Positions 1 through 6,856 of a stretch of DNA of 41,411 nucleotides are shown here, piece after piece (position 1 is the first letter of the stretch; each line of letters begins with the position of its first letter). The DNA is taken from contig JAFYQH010000068.1 in assembly GCA_017547205.1 (NCBI GenBank), forward strand, positions 1 to 41,411, written 5' to 3'. Made by a program: the position numbers and the translations under genes. This stretch comes from Bacteroidaceae bacterium. Lineage in GTDB: Bacteria > Bacteroidota > Bacteroidia > Bacteroidales > Bacteroidaceae. The notes under the pieces are model-generated. The model made no database searches, was not told the DNA's origin, and saw only the letters and a list, made by a program, of their open reading frames with translations.

Positions 1-60
1 AACCCCATATACGTTTACAGGGGCTGTGCATGCACAGCCCCTGTAAACGTATATGGGGTT
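1..60. terminator. 60-nt perfect palindrome, probable terminator of the DUF4270 gene
   Basis: Bases 1-30 are the exact reverse complement of bases 31-60, with no loop and no mismatch; the centre is GTGCA/TGCAC. It begins two bases beyond the stop codon of the minus-strand DUF4270 gene, so it can act as its terminator. The sequence starts exactly at the palindrome edge. A second small inverted repeat, GTTCAA-tcg-TTGAAC (60-74), overlaps the stop codon. Confidence 0.7.
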
Positions 61-62
61 GT

Positions 63-1460
63 TCAATCGTTGAACTTGCTCGTTACAATCTGTATAGGAA
101 TCTGGTATGCATCGCCTCCACGAAGCTTTATGCTTGCTAGGCTTATGTCGTGAATTATCTTCAGGGTATTCCCGTATGAATCGGATGTCGTCTTCACCGG
201 TATGAGTACAACCTTGTTCCAGTCGGGGTTGTTTGTTTCCCAATTACTGTCTTGTGCTGTTCCGTCCTTGTATTCTTTATAGAGACGCTTCAGTATTTCT
301 GATATGTTATCAAACGTGTACTTGTTGTCGCTTGAAATATTGGTCAGGTATGATGTCTTGTTGTCGTGCAATCCGTTCTTAAGGAAGAAACTGTGCATTT
401 CACTCTTTCTTACCATGAGAATGGTTGTATAGGGCGTACCTTTACCTTCATTGTATCTCTCGAAAGAGATCTTTGCTGAATTAATGGTGTCGCAGTTCTC
501 TATAACGTCTACAACGGGGAGTGTAATCTCTGTGAAAAGTCCTGCCGGGGTCTTTATGTATGTATGTCCGCTCTCTTCGGAAAGGATATCTATGTTGCTG
601 TTGGCGAACTTGTTGACCTGCATAACTTCCTTGCCTGAATAGAACGGTGCAGTAAGGTTCTGTATTGAATCCATTTCGCCGCTACTGCTCTTTATAAGTC
701 GGTCGAAGCCGATGTCGAGTCTTGAACGGAAGATTTTGACAAGTGTTCCGTCGCCTTGGGTGCACTTTACATATACTCCTTTGAACACGTTGTTGATGAA
801 AGCCTCCGAATTCGCAAAATATTCCTTACCGATTCTCTTTCCGTCAGGGGTTGTCTCATAGAACAAGTTAATGAATCTGTTGCCTATGCTGTTAGGCAGT
901 CTGATATCAATGCGTTTTGTGTATTCGCCTTCGAGTATACTGTCGGGTTCGGTGAAGTCTATTACGTTGAAAACCTTGCTTGCCAAGGGCTTGGCACCTG
1001 TGTCGTAGAATTCTTCGGGTGCGAAGTTTGTGTAATATGGGGTTCCTTCGTCGAGTACTTTGTCCAGTGCGTGTACTTCGCAACGCATTGCATTGAGCGA
1101 ATCTCCGTAGTAGCTGTCGATGTATAGGCGTAGGATGGTGTAAGTGGCTGAGTCACCGACAACACCTTCTTCGGGGAATGTGAAATTCTCAGTACATGCG
1201 AACTGGGTTATAAAACTGGATGTTAATGTTGTTTTGTCAGTGGCATCGGTATATTTCCCAAGATATACGTCGCTTGTGTTTGCAAGAATGGAGTCGTTTG
1301 CCGTTATTGTAGATGATGTGGCGAAAAACGTGTCTGTTCTTGCTGTAATGAAGTCCTGGTCGGCTATGGTGCTGTTGCCCACTGTGTCTGTAGTGTCGTC
1401 ACACTGTGAGAATGTTAGGATGGCTGTCGCGGCCAAAATAAAACAAGTAAGTTTCTTCAT
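63..1460 (-). CDS. DUF4270 family lipoprotein
   Basis: A 465-residue exported lipoprotein of the Bacteroidetes DUF4270 family; its molecular role is unknown. The ATG at 1460 gives a basic start (MKKLT), a hydrophobic stretch and a cysteine in FSQC followed by acidic and Thr residues (CDDTTDT). Acidic residues right after the lipid-modified Cys can mark surface export in Bacteroidetes, so surface exposure is an inference. The -1 residue Q is an unusual lipobox position. An upstream in-frame start at 1475 exists but is TTG. The body is rich in beta-strand-like Ser/Thr/Asp segments without recognisable catalytic motifs. It lies 62 bases downstream of the GT5-like gene on the same strand, so the two are probably cotranscribed. 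Confidence 0.85.
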   Translation of the reverse strand: MKKLTCFILAATAILTFSQCDDTTDTVGNSTIADQDFITARTDTFFATSSTITANDSILANTSDVYLGKYTDATDKTTLTSSFITQFACTENFTFPEEGVVGDSATYTILRLYIDSYYGDSLNAMRCEVHALDKVLDEGTPYYTNFAPEEFYDTGAKPLASKVFNVIDFTEPDSILEGEYTKRIDIRLPNSIGNRFINLFYETTPDGKRIGKEYFANSEAFINNVFKGVYVKCTQGDGTLVKIFRSRLDIGFDRLIKSSSGEMDSIQNLTAPFYSGKEVMQVNKFANSNIDILSEESGHTYIKTPAGLFTEITLPVVDVIENCDTINSAKISFERYNEGKGTPYTTILMVRKSEMHSFFLKNGLHDNKTSYLTNISSDNKYTFDNISEILKRLYKEYKDGTAQDSNWETNNPDWNKVVLIPVKTTSDSYGNTLKIIHDISLASIKLRGGDAYQIPIQIVTSKFND

Positions 1461-1522
1461 AAATTTCTGATTCAACAGTTTGTTGCTGATTACCGTTTTT
1501 TTGTCAGAGTGCTATGTGAGGC

Positions 1523-2338
1523 CTATTCGTTGCAAAGAAGCATGTTGTAGAAGTTGTAGCAGGATTCTGCGAAGGTTTCGGGTTCCTGCTTGGGAAGAAT
1601 GGCCTTGCCCAATGATTTTGCGTATTCAACAAATTCTTCGGGAACATTGTCGCTGTTTATGATTATACCGTCACAGTGCCTGATGGCCAACCTGATGAGC
1701 TCGGTATATGTAACCTTGTCTCCCAATTCGGATAGGCATTCTACGGGCATCTCCTTGTATTGCATTTTTTCCTTTGCTCTTTCGGCCAGTTCTCCATCGA
1801 AACTTTCATCGAACAATGATATTACTATCTTCGAGTCGCGGAAAGAAGGTTCATCCTTGTATGCATTCCTTGCGTACAGCGGTGCCAGTGCTGACATCCA
1901 GCCGTTGCAATGGATTATATCGGGGCACCATCGCTGTTTCTTGACAGCCTCAAGTACACCAAGGTTGAAGAATATCATGCGTTCGTCATTGTCGCTGTAC
2001 TCGGCTCCATTCTCATCCTTTGTCATAAGGCGGTTGTGGAAATAGTCGTCGTTCTCAATGAAGTAGACCTGCATTCTTGCCGACTGGAGCGAAGCAACCT
2101 TGATAATAAGAGGATGATCTGTGTCATCTATTATCAGGTTCATGCCCGAGAGGCGAATGACCTCGTGAAGGTTGTTGCGACGTGTGTTTATAGTTCCCCA
2201 AAGCGGAGTGAAAAGTCTCATTTCCTTTACTTTGTCCTGTATTGACTGTGGCAGATCATGACTCACTTTCGCTATTGGCGATTCGGGGACGAATGGTGTG
2301 ATTTCTTGGGTAATAAATAAAATTTTTTCAGCTTTCAT
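1523..2338 (-). CDS. Half-size glycogen/starch-synthase-like protein (GT5 N-terminal domain only)
   Basis: About 271 residues, matching only the N-terminal Rossmann half of GT5 glycogen/starch synthases: the start KILFITQEITPF resembles the family opening, and DIIHCNGWMSALAPLYAR (around residues 140-157) corresponds to the family's D-hxH-xxDW-xxxxxP segment. Full synthases are about 480 residues and carry a second GT-B domain, which is absent here. The ADP-glucose-binding K-x-G-G-L near residue 24 reads K-V-S-H-D. Catalysis on ADP-glucose is therefore doubtful. ATG at 2338 is preferred over an in-frame GTG at 2353 because the family-like sequence begins there. It is divergent from panC and has a good Bacteroidetes promoter. 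Domain-only proteins annotated glycogen synthase are common in Bacteroides, so this is probably a conserved paralogue and not a fragment. Confidence 0.75.
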   Translation of the reverse strand: MKAEKILFITQEITPFVPESPIAKVSHDLPQSIQDKVKEMRLFTPLWGTINTRRNNLHEVIRLSGMNLIIDDTDHPLIIKVASLQSARMQVYFIENDDYFHNRLMTKDENGAEYSDNDERMIFFNLGVLEAVKKQRWCPDIIHCNGWMSALAPLYARNAYKDEPSFRDSKIVISLFDESFDGELAERAKEKMQYKEMPVECLSELGDKVTYTELIRLAIRHCDGIIINSDNVPEEFVEYAKSLGKAILPKQEPETFAESCYNFYNMLLCNE

Positions 2339-2633
2339 CTCTTTAAAAAACACGAATGTAGTCCGTGCCTCGCAAAATTACAAAAAAAATGCCAACCGGA
2401 CAAATAGCTATCCGTTTTTAAAGGTTTTTATAAGAATAGGTAATCGCTTGACAGTTGTTAACTGATAATGGGTGATTTCTTGTGTTTTGTATACTACGGT
2501 TGCAAAATAGCTACAATGAAAGGTGGGTGCATAATAATTTTATTTTATTTATTTCTTTTTATGACCAATTGTTTGTTACTTTGCACTCGCTAAACGGAAT
2601 TGGCGATTTTTAGACAATAATCAGGTTTGCGTA
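2339..2633. other. Divergent intergenic region between GT5-like gene and panC
   Basis: Holds the minus-strand promoter listed separately and, near panC, a partial -7-like TTACTTTG at 2576-2583 without a convincing -33 partner. The centre is AT-rich. I see no RNA gene or conserved riboswitch and only very short ORFs. Confidence 0.5.
2373..2404 (-). promoter_or_regulatory. Bacteroidetes-type promoter for the GT5-like/DUF4270 operon
   Basis: Read on the minus strand: TTTG (2404-2401), 20-nt spacer, TAATTTTG (2380-2373). It matches the -33 TTTG / -7 TAnnTTTG consensus exactly. Transcription would start near 2366, about 28 nt before the ATG at 2338. Confidence 0.65.
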
Positions 2634-3485
2634 ATGAAGGTTGTAAGTACAGTCAAGGAGCTTGGAATGCTGCTTGATACATATAGGTGTGAGGGAAAAA
2701 GCATTGCTCTTGTACCGACAATGGGTGCTTTGCATGCAGGGCATGCGTCGTTGGTTGAACGTGCTGTACTGGAAAACGATGTTGTCGTTGTCAGTATATT
2801 CGTGAATCCTACCCAGTTCAATGACAAGAATGACCTGAATAACTACCCCCGTACTCTTGAAGCTGATTGCGTTCTTCTTGAAAGAGTGGGTGTGACCGTT
2901 GTGTTTGCTCCAGCTGTAGAGGAGATGTATCCTGCGGAAGATACACGTGTCTTTTCGTTCGCGCCGCTTGATACAGTGATGGAAGGTGCATGTCGTCCCG
3001 GACATTTCAATGGGGTTGCGCAGATAGTAAGCAAGCTCTTTTATGCTGTAGAGCCAGACAGGGCCTATTTTGGCGAGAAGGATTTCCAGCAGTTGGCGAT
3101 AATACGCGAGATGGTGCGTCAGCTCTCCCTAGATGTGGAAATCATAGGCTGTCCTATTGTACGTGAGCCCGATGGTCTTGCAATGAGCAGTCGCAATACA
3201 TTACTCTCGGCCGATGAGCGTGAACGTGCGCTTGTGATATCTCGTACTCTTTTTGATAGTCTCGCTTTTGCCAAGGAGAATACTTTGGCTGCAACAAGGG
3301 TTTTTGTCGAGAATGCTATAAACGGGACTCCTGGTCTTGAACTTGAGTACTATCAGATAGTTGACGGCAATACGCTTCAGGAGATTGCTGAATGGGAGGA
3401 TAGTGATTTTGCCGTAGGTTGCATAGCTCTATTCTGCGGGAAAGTGCGCTTGATTGATAATATTAAATATAAAGGAGGAAAATAG
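2634..3485 (+). CDS. panC: Pantothenate synthetase (pantoate--beta-alanine ligase)
   Basis: A 283-residue cytosolic ligase joining pantoate and beta-alanine with ATP to make pantothenate, the coenzyme A precursor. Family motifs are intact: [10 protein letters not shown] (28-37) is the ATP-binding HIGH-like motif, then FVNPTQF (56-62), RPGHFNGVA (121-129), FGEKDFQQ (146-153), and the KMSKS-like [12 protein letters not shown] (177-188). Length is normal. It is followed directly by panD, whose product makes beta-alanine, so the pair supplies one substrate and consumes it. The Shine-Dalgarno of panD (AGGAGG, 3473-3478) lies inside the last codons of panC, indicating translational coupling. Confidence 0.97.
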   Translation: MKVVSTVKELGMLLDTYRCEGKSIALVPTMGALHAGHASLVERAVLENDVVVVSIFVNPTQFNDKNDLNNYPRTLEADCVLLERVGVTVVFAPAVEEMYPAEDTRVFSFAPLDTVMEGACRPGHFNGVAQIVSKLFYAVEPDRAYFGEKDFQQLAIIREMVRQLSLDVEIIGCPIVREPDGLAMSSRNTLLSADERERALVISRTLFDSLAFAKENTLAATRVFVENAINGTPGLELEYYQIVDGNTLQEIAEWEDSDFAVGCIALFCGKVRLIDNIKYKGGK

Positions 3486-3487
3486 TG

Positions 3488-3832
3488 ATGTTGTTGCATA
3501 TGCTTAAGTCGAAGATACATTGTGCCACGGTTACCGAGGCCAATCTCCATTATATGGGCAGTATAACCCTTGATGAGGCTCTTATGGAGGCTGCCGGGAT
3601 GATTGAGGGCGAGCAGGTGCATGTGGTTAACAATAGCAATGGCGAGCGTATCGTTACATACATTATAAGAGGAGAACGAGATTCTGGCGTTATCTGTCTG
3701 AATGGTGCTGCTGCGCACAAGTTCCAGCCTGGTGACGTGGTGATAATAATGGCTTATGCATCGATGACCCCGGAGGAAGCTTCTGTATTCAAGCCGAAGG
3801 TTATCATACCGGACAGACATAACAGAATATGA
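3488..3832 (+). CDS. panD: Aspartate 1-decarboxylase precursor
   Basis: A 114-residue pyruvoyl enzyme converting L-aspartate to beta-alanine for PanC. With the ATG at 3488 the self-cleavage site falls at Gly24-Ser25 in HYMGSITLD, the canonical numbering; Ser25 becomes the pyruvoyl group. K9, H11, Y22 and the NGAAAH segment typical of the family are present. A GTG at 3485 overlapping the panC stop is an alternative start, but the numbering and the spacing of 9 nt from AGGAGG favour the ATG. It is the second gene of a panC-panD operon and ends at a long hairpin shared with the convergent mmdC. Confidence 0.96.
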   Translation: MLLHMLKSKIHCATVTEANLHYMGSITLDEALMEAAGMIEGEQVHVVNNSNGERIVTYIIRGERDSGVICLNGAAAHKFQPGDVVIIMAYASMTPEEASVFKPKVIIPDRHNRI

Positions 3833-3842
3833 TAATATAGAT

Positions 3843-3887
3843 ATAACGACAATAAACCCCGGGATTCCCGGGGTTTATTGTCGTTAT
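3843..3887. terminator. Bidirectional terminator between panD and mmdC
   Basis: A perfect 21-bp stem (3843-3863 with 3867-3887) closed by a three-base ATT loop, centred on CCCGGG. It sits between two convergent genes. There is no separate T-tract: the AATAAA/TTTATT bases are part of the stem. A function in both directions is inferred from symmetry and location. Confidence 0.8.
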
Positions 3888-3914
3888 GGATATCTGTGCA
3901 AGTCTCTTGTGTGC

Positions 3915-4346
3915 TTACTCCAGTACTACCAGTGCTGCTCCGTCGGCAACCGTATCGCCTTTGGCAACCTGTATTGCCACAACTTTGCCGTCTCGGTCGG
4001 CATTTATATTGTTCTCCATCTTCATAGCCTCGAGCACAACTACCGTGTCGCCTTTCTTTACTGTGTCACCAACCTTTACCTTTACGTCGATGATGACACC
4101 GGGCAACGGAGTCTTTATGGCATTGCCGCTCACAGGAGCCGCTGCGGGTGTGGCTGCGGGAGCAGTTGTCGCAGCAGGCTTGGCTGCGACGGGCTGTACC
4201 TTGACAACGGGTTTCTCTTCCACTGGTTTTTCCCATTCAACGGTGTATTCAACTCCGTTTACTGTAACCTTGGCTGTCGTGTCGTTTACTTCGTTTATGG
4301 CAACTTCGTATTTGTTGCCGTCGATTGTATACTTGTACTCTTTCAT
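3915..4346 (-). CDS. mmdC: Biotin carboxyl carrier protein, methylmalonyl-CoA decarboxylase gamma subunit
   Basis: A 143-residue biotinyl carrier. The N-terminal 40 residues form a small beta region, residues about 41-75 are an Ala/Pro/Val-rich flexible linker, and residues 76-143 are a biotinyl domain with the EAMKM motif at 106-110, Lys109 being the biotinylation site. In decarboxylase complexes the carrier shuttles CO2 from the carboxyltransferase (MmdA) to the membrane beta subunit. Its start is 7 bases after the small ORF and it is last in the mce-mmdA-orf-mmdC operon. The same domain could serve a biotin-dependent carboxylase; the epimerase next door favours the methylmalonyl-CoA assignment. 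Confidence 0.88.
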   Translation of the reverse strand: MKEYKYTIDGNKYEVAINEVNDTTAKVTVNGVEYTVEWEKPVEEKPVVKVQPVAAKPAATTAPAATPAAAPVSGNAIKTPLPGVIIDVKVKVGDTVKKGDTVVVLEAMKMENNINADRDGKVVAIQVAKGDTVADGAALVVLE

Positions 4347-4353
4347 GATTGTC

Positions 4354-4503
4354 TCATTTATTAAGGTTGTTCCAATGTCTGTTCACATATGTTATTGTAA
4401 GTACTCCGCTCTCGTTGTCGTGAACGTTGTCGCCCATGTATGCGGCGAGTGCCATTGAAATGGCTGCAACGGTAGCACCGTCGGTCTTCTTGTCCTTTTC
4501 CAT
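4354..4503 (-). CDS. 49-residue OadG-tail-like small protein in the methylmalonyl-CoA decarboxylase operon
   Basis: A small ORF in the only gap between mmdA and mmdC, 16 bases after mmdA and 7 bases before mmdC. It starts MEKDKKTDGATVAAISMAL, continues AAYMGDNVHDNESGVLTIT and ends YVNRHWNNLNK. From memory, the C-terminal tails of Bacteroidales OadG/MmdD-type subunits carry a similar pattern (AAI-x-MALY, then VHD-x-E, then LTI, then a conserved Trp). Those proteins normally have an N-terminal membrane helix, which is missing here; the only hydrophobic run is short and Ala-rich. A role as assembly or tethering subunit for MmdA with the carrier protein is inferred from position and this resemblance. 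Tight spacing and intact frame argue for a real gene. Confidence 0.75.
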   Translation of the reverse strand: MEKDKKTDGATVAAISMALAAYMGDNVHDNESGVLTITYVNRHWNNLNK

Positions 4504-4519
4504 AAGTCAAAACAGTTTC

Positions 4520-6073
4520 TTAAAGTGGAATATTGCCATGTTTCTTTCTTGGGAGGTCCTGACGCTTGCTTTCAAGCTGTGCAAGGGCGCGTATTATGCG
4601 GAATCTTGTGTTGCGCGGTTCTATTACATCGTCGATGTAGCCATATTTTGCAGCCTGGTAGGGGTTGGCAAACAGGCGGTTGTACTCAGCCTCTTTCTCG
4701 GCGATGAATGCCTTCGGGTCCTCGGCCTCCTTTGCTTCCTTTGCATAAAGCACTTCGGCAGCTCCGGCTGCACCCATAACGGCAATCTCTGCGCTAGGCC
4801 AAGCGTAGTTGAGGTCGGCGCGCAACTGCTTGCAGGCCATCACGATGTGTGAACCTCCGTAAGACTTGCGCAACGTTACGGTTACTTTTGGCACTGTTGC
4901 CTCTCCGTATGCGTACAGCAATTTGGCTCCGTGAAGTATGACTGCATTGTACTCCTGTGCTGTTCCCGGTAGGAATCCCGGTACATCAACAAGTGTCACA
5001 AGCGGAATGTTGAAAGCGTCGCAGAACCTTACGAAACGTGCGCCTTTGCGTGAAGAGTTGCAATCGAGCACACCTGCATACTTGCATGGCTGGTTGGCTA
5101 CAATACCTACCGATTTGCCGTTCATCCTTGCGAAGCCGACAATTATGTTCTGTGCATAATCGCGGTGCACCTCGAGGAACTCGCCGTTGTCGACAACTTC
5201 GGCAATGACACGGTACATGTCGTATGCCTGGTTCGGGTTGTCGGGTATAATTGTGTTCAGTATGTCGCTTGTGCGGTTGATGGGGTCGTTGCATGGAACA
5301 TCGGGGACGCTCTCCATGTTGTTCTGCGGAATGTAGCTCATGAGCTTGCGTATCAGAGCAAGGCCCTCCTCTTCGGTCTGCGCCGTGAAGTGTGTGACAC
5401 CCGACTTGCTTGCATGCACGCTTGCTCCTCCAAGTTCTTCCTGTGTCACGACCTCGCCAAGAACGGTCTTTACAACTTTTGGGCCTGTAAGGAACATGTA
5501 TGCAGTCTCTTCCATCATTATGGTAAAGTCGGTCAGTGCCGGTGAATATACAGCACCACCGGCGCATGGGCCGAAGATTCCCGATATCTGCGGGATTACG
5601 CCCGATGCCATTATGTTGCGCTGGAATATTTCGGCATATCCTGCAAGTGCGTTTATGCCTTCCTGGATGCGCGCACCACCACTGTCATTTATGCCAATTA
5701 CAGGTGCTCCGACCTTCATTGCCATGTCCATGACTTTGCAGATCTTCTGTGCCATGGTTTCGGAAAGTGAGCCTCCAGTTACTGTGAAATCCTGTGCGAA
5801 GACATATACAAGCCGTCCTTCGATTGTGCCGCAACCGACTACCACACCGTCGCCAAGGTATTGTTTCTTCTCCTGCCCGAAATTGGTACAGCGGTGTGTG
5901 ACGAACATGTCCATCTCCTCGAAACTGCCTTTGTCGAGCAGCATGTCTATGCGTTCGTGCGCAGTGTACTTGCCGCGCTCGTGCTGTTTCTCGATGGCCT
6001 TTTCTCCGCCGCCCAAGCGCGCCTTTGTACGCAGGGCAACCAGCTCTTTGATCTTTTCAAATTGCTTGCTCAT
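4520..6073 (-). CDS. mmdA: Methylmalonyl-CoA decarboxylase alpha subunit (carboxyltransferase)
   Basis: A 517-residue crotonase-fold carboxyltransferase of the acyl-CoA carboxylase beta family. The N-terminal half has the acyl-CoA side with the GGARIQEG and [16 protein letters not shown] segments; the C-terminal half has the carboxybiotin side with [14 protein letters not shown] and [12 protein letters not shown]. In the succinate-propionate pathway it moves the carboxyl group of (S)-methylmalonyl-CoA to biotin on MmdC, giving propionyl-CoA. Sequence alone does not exclude a propionyl-CoA carboxylase beta subunit. The mce gene 37 bases upstream and mmdC downstream support decarboxylase or transcarboxylase use. 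Length and motifs are intact. Confidence 0.9.
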   Translation of the reverse strand: MSKQFEKIKELVALRTKARLGGGEKAIEKQHERGKYTAHERIDMLLDKGSFEEMDMFVTHRCTNFGQEKKQYLGDGVVVGCGTIEGRLVYVFAQDFTVTGGSLSETMAQKICKVMDMAMKVGAPVIGINDSGGARIQEGINALAGYAEIFQRNIMASGVIPQISGIFGPCAGGAVYSPALTDFTIMMEETAYMFLTGPKVVKTVLGEVVTQEELGGASVHASKSGVTHFTAQTEEEGLALIRKLMSYIPQNNMESVPDVPCNDPINRTSDILNTIIPDNPNQAYDMYRVIAEVVDNGEFLEVHRDYAQNIIVGFARMNGKSVGIVANQPCKYAGVLDCNSSRKGARFVRFCDAFNIPLVTLVDVPGFLPGTAQEYNAVILHGAKLLYAYGEATVPKVTVTLRKSYGGSHIVMACKQLRADLNYAWPSAEIAVMGAAGAAEVLYAKEAKEAEDPKAFIAEKEAEYNRLFANPYQAAKYGYIDDVIEPRNTRFRIIRALAQLESKRQDLPRKKHGNIPL

Positions 6074-6110
6074 AGTTGTTAGGTTTATGTTGTCTCTTTA
6101 TTCAGCTTTG

Positions 6111-6515
6111 TTATTCTTCGCATAGTTCTGTTAGTACACCCATTGTTGATTTTGGGTGAAGGAATGCAATCTTTAATCCCTCGGCACCGGCGCGCGGTGT
6201 CTTGTCAATGGTGCGTACTTCCTTTTCGTCACATTCGGCAAGGGCGTTTGCAACGCCGTCCTCTACTTTGTATGCGATGTGGTGTATGCCTTCTCCGCGG
6301 TTCTCAATAAACTTGGCAATGGTGCTGTCGGACGATGTGGCCTCGAGCAGTTCAATCTTGGTTTCTCCGGCCTTGAGGAACGCGGTGCGTACCTTCTGGT
6401 CTTCTACAGTCTCTATGTTGTAGCACTTCAGGCCCAATACCTGTTCATAGTATGGCAATGCCTCCTCAATGCTTTTTACTGCAATACCCAAATGTTCAAT
6501 CCTTGAAATTTTCAT
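6111..6515 (-). CDS. mce: Methylmalonyl-CoA epimerase
   Basis: A 134-residue vicinal-oxygen-chelate protein that interconverts (R)- and (S)-methylmalonyl-CoA between methylmalonyl-CoA mutase and the decarboxylase. Two VOC modules are visible: residues 4-58 (IEHLGIAV to KIELLE) and 75-134 (GIHHIAYKV to VLTELCEE). Metal-ligand candidates are H8, E55, H78 or H79, and E130, in the expected spacing. It is the first gene of the minus-strand mmd operon, with a TATCTTTG -7 element upstream. The length is typical. Confidence 0.93.
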   Translation of the reverse strand: MKISRIEHLGIAVKSIEEALPYYEQVLGLKCYNIETVEDQKVRTAFLKAGETKIELLEATSSDSTIAKFIENRGEGIHHIAYKVEDGVANALAECDEKEVRTIDKTPRAGAEGLKIAFLHPKSTMGVLTELCEE

Positions 6516-6595
6516 GGTTACGATAATTAGAATATTACTGGTCGTCTTTTCTTAAACATGCAGCCTGTTGCGGTTACACAGCACCTGCAATAGTG

Positions 6596-6603
6596 CAAAG
6601 ATA
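6596..6603 (-). promoter_or_regulatory. -7 element of the mce-mmd operon promoter
   Basis: TATCTTTG on the minus strand (followed by CA), 81 bases before the mce ATG, an exact TAnnTTTG match. A clean TTTG about 20 bases upstream is not visible, so the -33 part is weak. Confidence 0.45.
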
Positions 6604-6773
6604 ATTAAATAAACCGGTTTACATCCTTTTTATCCATTTTTTTGCTATTTGTTGTCATATGCCTTATCCGATGCTGAAAGTTATTTTTTTGTCACTGCAA
6701 TGTTATTTCGAATTATAATGCTTGTTCATTTTATGCGAATTGCCCTGCTGTTGCGAAACAATAATCCCCGGCA

Positions 6774-6806
6774 TTGCGGTAATGTTATCGGTTTTTATTA
6801 TCTTTG
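6774..6806 (+). promoter_or_regulatory. Promoter of the acyl-CoA ligase gene
   Basis: TATCTTTG at 6799-6806 is an exact -7 match; ATTGC with TTG at 6774-6776 lies 22 nt upstream, slightly long for the -33 spacing. It leaves a leader of roughly 45 nt before the ATG at 6857. Confidence 0.5.
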
Positions 6807-6856
6807 CATAAATGAACACTACAGACTTGTCATGTCTGTACTAAAAAGAATATCTT

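Larger units (their letters stand above)
6516..6856. other. Divergent regulatory region between mce and the acyl-CoA ligase
   Basis: A 341-base non-coding stretch. It contains TATCTTTGCA on both strands: at 6603-6596 (minus, for the mmd operon) and 6799-6806 (plus, for the ligase). The rest is AT-rich. ORFs predicted here are weak and lack supporting start signals. No RNA gene was recognised. Confidence 0.55.

Noticed and set aside
3886-4458. Plus-strand open frames of up to 190 codons across mmdC
   Set aside because: These are complements of the Ala/Pro/Val-rich linker of the biotin carrier; the minus-strand protein has the clear EAMKM motif.
5340-6125. 261-codon plus-strand frame opposite mmdA
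   Set aside because: A shadow of the highly biased codons of mmdA, without any domain or signal sequence.
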